Shown in pieces: positions 23,169 to 30,996 of a stretch of 35,551 nt of DNA. Location: assembly GCA_045587785.1 (NCBI GenBank), contig JAZNDA010000050.1, positions 1 to 35,551 on the forward strand, read 5' to 3'. The position numbers were made by a program, and so were the translations under genes. Below the pieces are notes generated by a model that did not search any database, had not been told where the DNA came from, and worked only from the letters and a program-made list of their open reading frames with translations. The DNA comes from RGIG8775 sp045587785 (GTDB taxonomy: Bacteria > Bacillota > Clostridia > Oscillospirales > CAG-272). Within the stretch, counting starts at the first letter, position 1; each line of letters opens with the position of its first letter.

Positions 23169-23230
23169 ACTATTTTAGCTTTTTTAAGACAAATCAATAT
23201 AGGCAAGGGATGCGCACTTTTTCGATTTGA
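23054..23230 (+). CDS. Putative leader peptide with Phe/Tyr-rich segment
   Basis: A 58-codon frame opens at ATG 23054, 9 nt after a strong GGGAGG (23039-23044). The peptide begins MSECVACQNNISV. Between residues 28 and 44 it reads FAVRFFAYCFFYYFSFF, with 11 Phe or Tyr in 17 residues. It precedes pheA and six other aromatic biosynthesis genes, the setting expected for a Phe/Tyr attenuation peptide. Caution is needed: several of the TTT codons are simply the terminator's loop and T-run (23147-23168) in this frame, and the frame runs through the terminator and beyond, unlike classic attenuators. It may be translated, or open by chance. Confidence 0.4.
   Translation: MSECVACQNNISVSSDRATGAARVACLFAVRFFAYCFFYYFSFFKTNQYRQGMRTFSI
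23138..23168 (+). terminator. Intrinsic terminator (attenuator) in the aromatic operon leader
   Basis: A perfect 9-bp stem GCAGTACGC/GCGTACTGC (23138-23146 and 23153-23161) has a T6 loop and is followed by T7. It lies 140 nt upstream of pheA and 110 nt after the promoter, so operon expression requires read-through or a second start. Confidence 0.85.
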
Positions 23231-23252
23231 TGGTATTATGAGATACTAAAAG

Positions 23253-23291
23253 GGCGATTTCCTTTGCGGGAGATCGCCTTTTATATTTTAA
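23253..23291 (+). terminator. Second terminator-like hairpin directly before pheA
   Basis: GGCGATTTCC (23253-23262) pairs with GGAGATCGCC (23269-23278), one G-U pair, TTTGCG between, followed by TTTTATATTTT. AAAA upstream extends the stem. It ends just before the pheA ribosome-binding site. An extended -10-like TGGTATTAT (23231-23239) lies upstream but lacks a good -35. The hairpin could be a second attenuator or a barrier to a weak internal transcript. Confidence 0.6.
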
Positions 23292-23307
23292 TAAAAGAGG
23301 GTAAATC

Positions 23308-24393
23308 ATGAATGTTCTTCAAGAAAAAAGAAACGAGATCAATCAAATTGATATGGAGATGGCAAAGCTGTTTGAACGCCGCATGAGAGCATGCGCGGGG
23401 GTAGCGGAATATAAAAAAGAGCACGCGTTGCCTATTTTGGATGCCACAAGGGAAGCGGAAATGATCGCCAAGGGGGCGGAGCGCATGGAGGACGAAACCT
23501 TGCGTGAATATTACGTCAGCTTCTTAAAGGATGTGATCAAGACCTCACGTGCCTATCAGTCGCGCCTTTTGGAAGGCATGCGTGTGGTATATAGCGGTGC
23601 TGAGGGCGCATTCGGACATATGGCGGCGAAAAAGGCGTTTCCGCATGCTATGACGCAGTCGAGCGCGGATTTTGCCGAGGCTTACCGCGCGGTTGAGAAC
23701 GGAGAGTGCGACTGTGCCGTTCTTCCCATTGAAAACAGCTACGCGGGTGACGTTGGTACGGTGATGGATCTGATGTTCACGGGCAATCTTTATGTCAGCC
23801 GTGTGATCGAGCTTGAGGTAAGCCATTGCCTGATCGCGGCAAAAGGCGTGTCACTTGATCAGATCAAGACGGTTGTCAGCCACCCGCAGGCACTGGAGCA
23901 GTGCTCGGATTTCATTGCGGCAAACGGTCTTGAGACCTTGACGTATGTCAACACCGCACTTGCGGCAGAATATGTGGCAAAGAGCGGTGACAAGACCTTG
24001 GCGGCGATCGCATCCGCAGAGGCGGCACAGACATTTGGCCTTGAAGTTTTGGCAAAAGGAATCCAGACCTCGTCGGGAAACACCACGCGCTTTGCGGTTT
24101 TATCTCGCGCACAGACGCTGCCCGCTCCGACAGACAGAACGGGACAGGAGCATTTCATGCTGATGTTCACCACAAAGAACGAGGCGGGTGCCTTGGTCCA
24201 GCCGCTGAATATCTTGGGTGCGCACAATTTCAATATGCGCACGCTGATCAGCCGACCGATGAAGGATTCTGCTTGGAGTTACTATTTCTTTGTGGAAGCC
24301 GAGGGTAACATCAATAGCGTAAACGGACAGGACATGATGCGTGAGCTGTCAGCGGTGTGCTCAAAATTAAAGCTTCTTGGCAGTTACAGATAA
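23308..24393 (+). CDS. pheA: Bifunctional chorismate mutase / prephenate dehydratase (P-protein)
   Basis: Converts chorismate to prephenate and then to phenylpyruvate, the committed step to Phe. The 361-residue product has an AroQ-type helical mutase domain (about 1-88; RNEINQIDMEMAKLFERRM with catalytic Arg and Lys). The dehydratase domain is about 92-275 (YSGAEGAFGHMAA, VLPIENSYAGDVG, and the catalytic SSGNTTRFAVL). A C-terminal ACT domain is about 285-361 (GALVQPL; LISRPMKDSAWSYYFFVE), where the Phe-binding ESRP motif appears as ISRP. Phe feedback inhibition is expected. GAGGG lies 6 nt before the ATG. First gene of the operon. Confidence 0.96.
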   Translation: MNVLQEKRNEINQIDMEMAKLFERRMRACAGVAEYKKEHALPILDATREAEMIAKGAERMEDETLREYYVSFLKDVIKTSRAYQSRLLEGMRVVYSGAEGAFGHMAAKKAFPHAMTQSSADFAEAYRAVENGECDCAVLPIENSYAGDVGTVMDLMFTGNLYVSRVIELEVSHCLIAAKGVSLDQIKTVVSHPQALEQCSDFIAANGLETLTYVNTALAAEYVAKSGDKTLAAIASAEAAQTFGLEVLAKGIQTSSGNTTRFAVLSRAQTLPAPTDRTGQEHFMLMFTTKNEAGALVQPLNILGAHNFNMRTLISRPMKDSAWSYYFFVEAEGNINSVNGQDMMRELSAVCSKLKLLGSYR

Positions 24394-24410
24394 AAAGCGA
24401 GGAAAGATAC

Positions 24411-25418
24411 ATGATAATTTCGGTCAAACACAGCGTGGGAGAGTATGACGTGATCGCCCAAAACGGAGCGCTTTCTCATGTCGGCGATTATTTGCCAAAG
24501 ACGGGCAAGGCTCTGGTGGTCACCGATGACGGTGTGCCGCCGCAGTATGCCCAGCAGGTGGCAGGCGCGCTTTCGGACGCAACTATCGTCACCTTGCCAG
24601 AGGGTGAGGCAAGCAAGGATCTTAACAATTTTCAGTTGTTGCTCTCGCGTATGTTGTCTCTTTCGTTTTGTCGCAGTGATTGCGTTATCGCGGTCGGCGG
24701 CGGCGTTGTGGGCGATCTTGCAGGCTTTGCCGCATCCGCCTATATGAGAGGGATCGATTTTTACAACATTCCCACCACGCTTCTTTCCCAACTGGACTCC
24801 TCCATCGGTGGCAAGGTTGCGGTGGATTTTGAAGGCATAAAAAATGCGGTGGGCGCATTCAAACAGCCAAAACGTGTGATCATCGATTCGGACGTGCTGG
24901 CAACACTTGACAAAAGACAGCTTCTGGCAGGACTTGCCGAGGCGATCAAAATGGCGGCGACCTCTGATGCGGCATTGTTTGAACTCATAGAAAAAGGTCA
25001 CGCACTGGATGACGATCTACCCCATGTGATCGCGGGTGCGCTTGCCATTAAGCGCGACGTGGTGGAACAGGATGAGAAGGAAACGGGCCTGAGAAAGGTT
25101 CTCAATTTCGGACATACCGTAGGGCATGCGGTGGAAAGCTTGCACGGCGGTGCATGGCTTCATGGAGAATGTGTGGCGGTCGGTATGCTTCCGATGTGCA
25201 GCGATACGGTGCGTCAAAGGCTTCTTAGGGTACTTGCCCTTTATGGCTTGCCCACAAAAACAGATCTTGATAAAAAAACAATGCTGCCGCTTATCAGCCA
25301 TGACAAAAAAGCATCGGCAAGCGGTGTGACGGTGGTATATGTCGACCGAGTCGGAAGCTTTGAATTCAGAAATCTGACTGCAGAGGAAATTGAAAAATAT
25401 ATGGAGGTCGGGTTGTGA
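24411..25418 (+). CDS. aroB: 3-dehydroquinate synthase
   Basis: Second step of the shikimate pathway: DAHP to 3-dehydroquinate, using NAD+ and a divalent metal. The 335-residue product has LPEGEASKDLNN, the NAD loop VGGGVVGDLAGFAASAYMRGI, PTTLLSQLDSSIGGKVAVD, and metal ligands in LAEAIKM, NFGHTVGHAVE and LHGECVAVGM. The frame is open upstream into pheA, but the ATG at 24411 has GAGGAAAG before it. Its stop overlaps the aroC start. Confidence 0.97.
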   Translation: MIISVKHSVGEYDVIAQNGALSHVGDYLPKTGKALVVTDDGVPPQYAQQVAGALSDATIVTLPEGEASKDLNNFQLLLSRMLSLSFCRSDCVIAVGGGVVGDLAGFAASAYMRGIDFYNIPTTLLSQLDSSIGGKVAVDFEGIKNAVGAFKQPKRVIIDSDVLATLDKRQLLAGLAEAIKMAATSDAALFELIEKGHALDDDLPHVIAGALAIKRDVVEQDEKETGLRKVLNFGHTVGHAVESLHGGAWLHGECVAVGMLPMCSDTVRQRLLRVLALYGLPTKTDLDKKTMLPLISHDKKASASGVTVVYVDRVGSFEFRNLTAEEIEKYMEVGL

Positions 25419-26512
25419 AAAACACATTTGGATCTAATATAACCCTTACGCTTTTTGGCGAAAGCCATGGGGAGGCGATCGGCGCGGTGCTTGACGGACT
25501 TCCCGCAGGCGTGGCGGTAAGCCGAGAAAGAATAACCGAGCTTCTGGCAAAGCGGCGTCCGTCCTCGGGCGCAGACACTGCCAGACGCGAGAAGGATGAA
25601 TTTCGCATTGTCAGCGGTGTTTTTGAAGATAAGACTACGGGTACACCGCTTTGTATCCTGATTCCCAACACCGATACCAGAAGCGGTGATTATGAGTACG
25701 GCAAAGCAAGACCCTCCCATGCCGATTATGCGGCTTTCTGCAAATATCACGGGTGCGAGGACTATCGGGGCGGCGGACATTTTTCGGGAAGAATCACGGC
25801 GGCACTTGTGGCGGCAGGAGGAATTTTGCTTCCGATGCTGGAGAAAATGGGCATTTCGGTGGGAACGCACATGAGAAGCTGCGCGGGAATTTATGACAGA
25901 GAATTTGAGGATGTGCAAAAGGATATCGCGTATCTGAGCGGAGCGGACTATCCCGTGCTTGACGGTGAGCGCGGTGAGCAGATGAATCGGGCTATTCTTG
26001 ATGCAAAGGAACAGCTTGACAGCGTGGGCGGTGTGACCGAGACTGCGGTCTGCGGCGTTCCTGCAGGCGTCGGTGAGCCTTGGTTTGACAGCGTGGAAGG
26101 GCTTTTGTCGCATGCGCTGTTCTCGCTTGGCGGCGTTAAGGGCGTTGAGTTTGGTATGGGCTTTGCCATGGCAGAGAGCAGAGGCAGTATTTGCAACGAT
26201 GCCTTTGCGATGGAAAACGGCAAGGTGGTGACAAAAACCAACCATGGCGGCGGTATCAACGGCGGCATTACCAACGGCATGCCCATCGTGTTCCGATGCG
26301 CGGTCAAGCCGACACCATCGATCGCGCGAGAGCAAAAGACCGTGGATTTTATCAATCAACAAAATACAACCCTGTGTATCAAGGGCAGACATGACCCTGC
26401 CATCGTCAGACGCATCTGTCCCGTGATCGACAGTGTGACGGCACTTGTGCTTTGCGATCTGCTGGCACAGAGGTACGGCAGTGAAGTGTTTTTGAAAGAG
26501 GAACGGATATGA
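25415..26512 (+). CDS. aroC: Chorismate synthase (GTG start)
   Basis: Last common step: EPSP to chorismate with reduced FMN. The 365-residue product has GESHGEAIGAVLDGLPAG, RRPSSGADTARREKDEF, KARPSHADY, YRGGGHFSGRITAA and NHGGGINGGITNGMPI, all FMN or substrate contacts, plus GRHDPAIVRRICPVIDS. The GTG at 25415 overlaps the aroB stop by 4 nt, and GGAGG lies about 9 nt upstream, so translation is coupled. Confidence 0.97.
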   Translation: MKNTFGSNITLTLFGESHGEAIGAVLDGLPAGVAVSRERITELLAKRRPSSGADTARREKDEFRIVSGVFEDKTTGTPLCILIPNTDTRSGDYEYGKARPSHADYAAFCKYHGCEDYRGGGHFSGRITAALVAAGGILLPMLEKMGISVGTHMRSCAGIYDREFEDVQKDIAYLSGADYPVLDGERGEQMNRAILDAKEQLDSVGGVTETAVCGVPAGVGEPWFDSVEGLLSHALFSLGGVKGVEFGMGFAMAESRGSICNDAFAMENGKVVTKTNHGGGINGGITNGMPIVFRCAVKPTPSIAREQKTVDFINQQNTTLCIKGRHDPAIVRRICPVIDSVTALVLCDLLAQRYGSEVFLKEERI

Positions 26513-26943
26513 AGATCTTGGTTATGAACGGCCCGAATTTGAATATGCTGGGAATTCGTGAACCGAATATATACGGAAAAAACAGCTATGACGACCTTGT
26601 TGCTATGATAAAGGCACACGCATTTGAGAAAAATATTGAGGTCGAGTGCTTCCAGTCCAATCATGAGGGGGATCTGGTGGACAAGATACAACAGGCGTAT
26701 TTTGACCGCGTGGACGGTATTGTGATCAATCCTGCGGCGTATACGCATACAAGCGTTGCCATTGCCGATGCTCTTAAGGCGGTGAGCATCCCCGCGGTGG
26801 AGGTGCACATTTCGGACGTGGATAACAGAGAGCCTTTTCGCCGTGTCAGCTACGTCAGAGCCTCTGTGATGGCAATGGTCAGCGGAAAGGGATTTGTCGG
26901 CTATCTTGAGGCTATGGATATGCTGGCGGCTTTGAAATCATGA
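26509..26943 (+). CDS. aroQ: 3-dehydroquinate dehydratase, type II
   Basis: Dehydrates 3-dehydroquinate to 3-dehydroshikimate by trans elimination; forms dodecamers. The 144-residue product has GPNLN (8-12), catalytic Tyr22 in NIYG, the loop Arg18, QSNHEGDLVD, INPAAYTHTS with Asn74, and catalytic His100 in EVHISDVDNREPFR. It overlaps both aroC (ATGA at 26509) and aroA (ATGA at 26940). Confidence 0.97.
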   Translation: MKILVMNGPNLNMLGIREPNIYGKNSYDDLVAMIKAHAFEKNIEVECFQSNHEGDLVDKIQQAYFDRVDGIVINPAAYTHTSVAIADALKAVSIPAVEVHISDVDNREPFRRVSYVRASVMAMVSGKGFVGYLEAMDMLAALKS

Positions 26944-28154
26944 GAGTACGGATAGAAAAGGGAATGGCGGCGGGGCGCATCCGTGTACCATGCTCCAAGA
27001 GCACGGCGCACCGCCACATTCTGGCGGCATCGCTTGCGGACGGGACAAGCGTTTTTGGCGGTGTCCACATGAATGAGGATATTGCGGCAACGCTTGACTG
27101 TGTACGTGCACTTGGTGCGGATGTTCAGATTGAGGGCGATCGGATACGTATTCGAGGTGTCGGCGGACATGGCGTGCCGAATGGCGATTTGCCATTGCTG
27201 AATTGCCGCGAAAGCGGAAGCACACTCAGATTTTTGATCCCTATTGCTCTTTTGTTTGGCGGAGGGGAGTTCCGTGGCAGTGAGCGTCTTGTGTCGCGCG
27301 GCATCGGTATTTATGAGGACTTGTTTGCGTCCTGTGCCGACATTATGGTCGGGCAAAATGGGATCACGGTCAAGGGACATTTGGAGGCAGGACACTATCG
27401 TCTTCGCGGCGACGTCAGCAGTCAGTTTATTACGGGACTTATGTTTGCGCTTCCGCTTCCCGAGGGGGACAGTCAAATTGAGATCATTCCGCCGTTTGAG
27501 AGCCGCGGTTACGTCGATATGACCATAGATACGCTCGGGCGCTTTGGTATTGAGATCGAGCGCCGCGAGGAAACCTCGTTTTTTGTGCGCGGCGGACAGA
27601 GATATCTGCCCAAAGAGGCGGACATGGAGGGTGACTGGTCGCAGGCGGCGTTCTTCTATGGCCTGTGTGCGCTTGGGGGGAACGTGGAGGTTGACGGGCT
27701 TGATTCTCACAGCCTTCAAGGTGACCGCGTGTGTGTGTCCTTGTTTGAACGCTTGAAGCAGGGCTTCTCGGAGATCGACATTTCGGATTGCCCCGATCTT
27801 GGCCCCATTCTCTTTGCCGTGGCAAGCGCGCTTCACGGTGCGCGGTTTACGGGGACAAAACGCCTTGCCATCAAGGAGAGTGACCGCGCCGCCGTGATGG
27901 CGAGTGAGCTTTCGAAGTTTGGTGCAAGCGTTACTGTTGCGGAAAACGCTGTCGAGATCAAGCCGTGCGAACTTCACGCCCCGAGTGAGCCGCTATGTGG
28001 GCACGGCGATCACCGTATCGTCATGGCACTTTCGGTGCTCGCCACGCAGTTTGGTGCGGAAATCGGGGGTGCAGAGGCGATCGATAAAAGTTATCCCACG
28101 TTCTTTGATGAGCTTGAGCGTGTCGGATTGGAGATAAAGAAATATGATGCTTGA
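26940..28154 (+). CDS. aroA: 3-phosphoshikimate 1-carboxyvinyltransferase (EPSP synthase)
   Basis: Joins shikimate-3-phosphate and PEP to make EPSP. The 404-residue product has the active-site PCSKSTAHR (Lys20, Ser21, Arg25), SSQ (160-162), GDWSQAAFF, KESDRAAVMASEL and GDHRIVMALSVL. The PEP-site loop that is GNAGTAMRP in class I enzymes reads RESGSTLRF here (90-98): the Gly at E. coli position 96 is kept, while Pro101 is replaced by Phe. The protein is somewhat shorter than E. coli AroA (427). It starts by ATGA overlap with aroQ and overlaps tyrA by 11 nt. Confidence 0.96.
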   Translation: MRVRIEKGMAAGRIRVPCSKSTAHRHILAASLADGTSVFGGVHMNEDIAATLDCVRALGADVQIEGDRIRIRGVGGHGVPNGDLPLLNCRESGSTLRFLIPIALLFGGGEFRGSERLVSRGIGIYEDLFASCADIMVGQNGITVKGHLEAGHYRLRGDVSSQFITGLMFALPLPEGDSQIEIIPPFESRGYVDMTIDTLGRFGIEIERREETSFFVRGGQRYLPKEADMEGDWSQAAFFYGLCALGGNVEVDGLDSHSLQGDRVCVSLFERLKQGFSEIDISDCPDLGPILFAVASALHGARFTGTKRLAIKESDRAAVMASELSKFGASVTVAENAVEIKPCELHAPSEPLCGHGDHRIVMALSVLATQFGAEIGGAEAIDKSYPTFFDELERVGLEIKKYDA

Positions 28155-29004
28155 TCAAAACAAAAAAATACTGATCGTGGGTCTTGGTCTGATCGGCGGC
28201 AGCTACGCCGCCGCGCTGAGCGGGGCAGGGTACACGGTGGGCGGCATTGACCGCTCGGCACAGACGGTGGATTATGCGTTGTCACGCAGCATGATATCAA
28301 GCGGAAGCGTACAAGTAAGTGCGGATTATGTCGGGCAGTTTGATATTGTTGTCTTTTCGCTTTACCCACATATCATGCTTGAATGGACAAAGGACTACGG
28401 CTCGTATATCAAAAAGGGTGCCCTTGTGACCGACGTGACGGGTGTGAAGGGCGCGGTGGTAAACCGCGTGCAGGAGCTTTTGGGCGATCATGCCGAATTT
28501 GTCGGCGCGCACCCTATGGCAGGACGGGAGGTCGGCGGTGTACAGAATGCCTCGGCGGAGCTTTTTCGCGGAGCCAACTACATTGTAACACCAACCGAGC
28601 GCAATACCGAGGAGCAAATCCTCACTTGCGAGGCGATCGGTCATGCTATCGGAGCGGGAAAGATTAGCCGTCTGACCCCCCAGAAGCATGATGAGATGAT
28701 AGGCTTTCTCTCGCAACTGACGCATGCCATTGCGGTATCGCTTATGACCTGCAAGGACTCAAGCCATCTTTTGGATTACACGGGAGATTCCTTCCGTGAT
28801 CTGACAAGAATTGCCAAGATCAACGAGATCATGTGGACTGAGCTGTTCTTGCTCAATAAGCAAGAGCTTTTGGCGCAAATGGACCTCTTTCTTGCCCGTT
28901 TCAGCGAGCTCAGAGGCGCGCTGCTCAGAGAGGATAGTGAGTCCCTTAGGCAAATGATGCGTCTGTCCACAAAGAGCAGAGAATTGTTTGATAAGAAACG
29001 GTAA
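28144..29004 (+). CDS. tyrA: Prephenate dehydrogenase
   Basis: Oxidatively decarboxylates prephenate to 4-hydroxyphenylpyruvate, the route to Tyr. The 286-residue product has the NAD motif GLGLIGGS (13-20), the conserved AHPMAGREVGG with catalytic His, and SQLTHAIAVSLM. No C-terminal ACT domain is present at this length. It starts MMLDQNKKI; GGAG stands about 10 nt before the first ATG (28144), and the second ATG at 28147 is a possible alternative. It overlaps the end of aroA. Confidence 0.95.
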   Translation: MMLDQNKKILIVGLGLIGGSYAAALSGAGYTVGGIDRSAQTVDYALSRSMISSGSVQVSADYVGQFDIVVFSLYPHIMLEWTKDYGSYIKKGALVTDVTGVKGAVVNRVQELLGDHAEFVGAHPMAGREVGGVQNASAELFRGANYIVTPTERNTEEQILTCEAIGHAIGAGKISRLTPQKHDEMIGFLSQLTHAIAVSLMTCKDSSHLLDYTGDSFRDLTRIAKINEIMWTELFLLNKQELLAQMDLFLARFSELRGALLREDSESLRQMMRLSTKSRELFDKKR

Positions 29005-29036
29005 ATATGCTAAATAATAGGTAGGAGTGATAAGCC

Positions 29037-30065
29037 ATGAATATGGAATTCAAACGCAGACTTCCCGACCCGAGGGAGGTTATGGATATGTACCCCGTAA
29101 GTGAGGACATGCGTGCACAAAAGGCAAAAAATGACGAGGAGATCCGCCGTGTGTTTACGGGTGAGAGCGACAAGCTGATTTTGGTGATCGGTCCTTGCTC
29201 TGCCGACAGGGAGGACGCGGTGCTGGATTATATCCATCGTCTGCGCGGCGTGCAGGAAAAAGTGAGTGATAAGATACTGATCATACCGCGCATATACACT
29301 AACAAGCCCCGTACGACGGGCGTTGGCTATAAGGGCATGCTTCATCAGAGTGACCCGAATTCTTCGCCCGATATGCTCAGAGGTCTGATGTCGATCCGCC
29401 GTCTGCACGTCAAGGCACTTTCGGAAACGGGATTTTCGTGCGCGGACGAGATGCTTTACCCCGAAAACCACCGCTACCTTTCGGATCTGTTGTCCTATGT
29501 GGCGATCGGTGCGCGTTCTGTGGAAAACCAACAGCACCGCTTGACGGCAAGCGGACTCGATCTTCCCGTCGGTATGAAGAACCCCACGGGCGGCGATCTG
29601 GCGGTCATGGTTAACGCCATCAAGGCGGCACAGCACGGACATGTGTTCAGCTATGGCGGCTACGAGGTGGAAAGCCACGGCAATCCGCTGACGCATGCGG
29701 TTTTGCGCGGATACGTTGACAGCCAGGGACAGGCATATTCCAACTACCATTATGAGGACCTGAGCCGTCTTTGCGATATCTATAAGGAGAGCGGTTTGGT
29801 GGATCCTGCAGTGGTTGTGGATACCAACCATTCCAACTCCGGCAAAAAATGGGCAGAGCAACCCAGAATTGCTAAGGAGATATTGCACAGCACACGCCAT
29901 TCTAACGATATTTATAAGCTGGTCAAGGGACTGATGATCGAATCCTATATTGAGGACGGCTGTCAGAAGGTGGAAGAGGGCGTTTACGGTAAATCCATCA
30001 CCGACCCCTGCCTTGGCTGGGAAAAGACCGAGAGACTGATCTTAGATCTTGCTGATCTGAGATGA
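29037..30065 (+). CDS. aroF: 3-deoxy-7-phosphoheptulonate synthase (DAHP synthase), type I
   Basis: First shikimate-pathway step: PEP + erythrose-4-phosphate to DAHP. The 342-residue product matches the AroF/G/H class: VIGPCSADREDA, NKPRTTGVGYKGM, GARSVENQQHR, GMKNPTGGDL, DTNHSNSGKKW and DPCLGWEKTE. Which aromatic amino acid inhibits it cannot be read from sequence, so the symbol is by class only. TAGGAG precedes the ATG. It is the last gene of the operon, with a terminator 46 nt after the stop. Confidence 0.95.
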   Translation: MNMEFKRRLPDPREVMDMYPVSEDMRAQKAKNDEEIRRVFTGESDKLILVIGPCSADREDAVLDYIHRLRGVQEKVSDKILIIPRIYTNKPRTTGVGYKGMLHQSDPNSSPDMLRGLMSIRRLHVKALSETGFSCADEMLYPENHRYLSDLLSYVAIGARSVENQQHRLTASGLDLPVGMKNPTGGDLAVMVNAIKAAQHGHVFSYGGYEVESHGNPLTHAVLRGYVDSQGQAYSNYHYEDLSRLCDIYKESGLVDPAVVVDTNHSNSGKKWAEQPRIAKEILHSTRHSNDIYKLVKGLMIESYIEDGCQKVEEGVYGKSITDPCLGWEKTERLILDLADLR

Positions 30066-30110
30066 TTTTTGGGGTAGCCTAAAAGTGGGCTCGAACATCG
30101 GTTCTAAATT

Positions 30111-30147
30111 GGCGTGATACTCAAGAGGGTATCACGCCGAATTTTTT
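30111..30147 (+). terminator. Intrinsic terminator of the aromatic operon
   Basis: GGCGTGATAC (30111-30120) pairs perfectly with GTATCACGCC (30129-30138) around an 8-nt loop, followed by GAA and T6. Confidence 0.9.
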
Positions 30148-30155
30148 AATAGTAC

Positions 30156-30184
30156 TTGATTTTTTGCGATATCTGCTGTATAAT
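30156..30184 (+). promoter_or_regulatory. Sigma-A promoter of the ThrE-like exporter genes
   Basis: TTGATT (30156-30161), a 17-nt spacer and TATAAT (30179-30184). It lies directly after the aromatic operon terminator and about 45 nt before the first exporter gene. Confidence 0.82.
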
Positions 30185-30228
30185 ACACACAAGGAAAAAG
30201 AAAGGACAGTCATACGGAGATACAGAAT

Positions 30229-30996
30229 ATGGAAAACAAAAATTTTGCCGATGATTTGCTTCGTCTTGCCCTGGACGTGGGAGAGGGCATGCTCAAAAAC
30301 GGCGGAGAGATCAGCCGCGTTGAGGATACTGTGGAGAGAATTTGTTATGCTTACGGTGCGGTGCACGTTGAGGTGTTCACCATCATTTCGGTGATCAACG
30401 CCTCCATTCAGATGACGGACGGCAGCCGTTCCTCGCAGATGCGTCGGGTAAAAAGCACGGGCATGAATCTGAGTGTTCTGGAGCATCTTAACAGCATCTC
30501 GCGTGAGGTTTGCCATGACGTGCCGAGCCTTGACTATTTTGACGGCAAGCTGCACGAGATCAAAAAAATGAAGGTATATCCGCCCATCGTTATTATGCTG
30601 GCATGGGCACTGGCGGCGGCAAGCTTTGCGGTGTTTTTCGGCGGCGGTTTGCTTGAGTGCTTTGTGGCTGCTTTGGCAGGCGTTGCCATGTTCCTCATTG
30701 ACACCTACGCGCCAAGGAGAATGAATACCATAGCCAAGCACGTTCTGTCCTCGTTTGCGGCAACCGTTTTGGCAGGTTTGCTTGTCGCGGTTGTTGGCGG
30801 CGACGGCGGTGTGGTCATTATGGGCTCCTTGATGCTTCTTGTACCCGGTGTGGCGATCGGTACGGCGATGCGTGACGTTTTTTGCGGTGACATTCTGGCA
30901 GGCACGCTGAAATTGATTCAGGCATGTCTCTCGGCACTGGTGCTTGCTTTTGGCTATATGTTTGCTATCTGGATCATGGGAGGTGTTTCGATATGA
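30229..30996 (+). CDS. ThrE-family threonine/serine exporter, N-terminal component (DUF1212)
   Basis: Corresponds to the N-terminal half of Corynebacterium ThrE, split into two genes as in many Firmicutes. The 255-residue product has a cytosolic region of about 115 residues with the family's GGEISRVEDTVERI and a conserved EVFTIISVINASI. About five membrane helices follow (117-139, 140-160, 170-190, 193-214, 222-252), including LLVPGVAIGTAMRDVFCGD. The ATG at 30229 lies about 45 nt after the promoter; the ribosome-binding site is weak (CGGAGA). It overlaps the partner gene by ATGA. The substrate is inferred from the family. Confidence 0.88.
   Translation: MENKNFADDLLRLALDVGEGMLKNGGEISRVEDTVERICYAYGAVHVEVFTIISVINASIQMTDGSRSSQMRRVKSTGMNLSVLEHLNSISREVCHDVPSLDYFDGKLHEIKKMKVYPPIVIMLAWALAAASFAVFFGGGLLECFVAALAGVAMFLIDTYAPRRMNTIAKHVLSSFAATVLAGLLVAVVGGDGGVVIMGSLMLLVPGVAIGTAMRDVFCGDILAGTLKLIQACLSALVLAFGYMFAIWIMGGVSI

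Noticed and set aside
23028..23307. T-box riboswitch in the aromatic operon leader
   Set aside because: No T-box consensus, Stem I or AG-bulge could be found, and the leader before the first terminator is too short.
25241..26392. 383-codon minus-strand frame opposite aroB/aroC
   Set aside because: Shadow of two well-supported aromatic genes with no protein motif.
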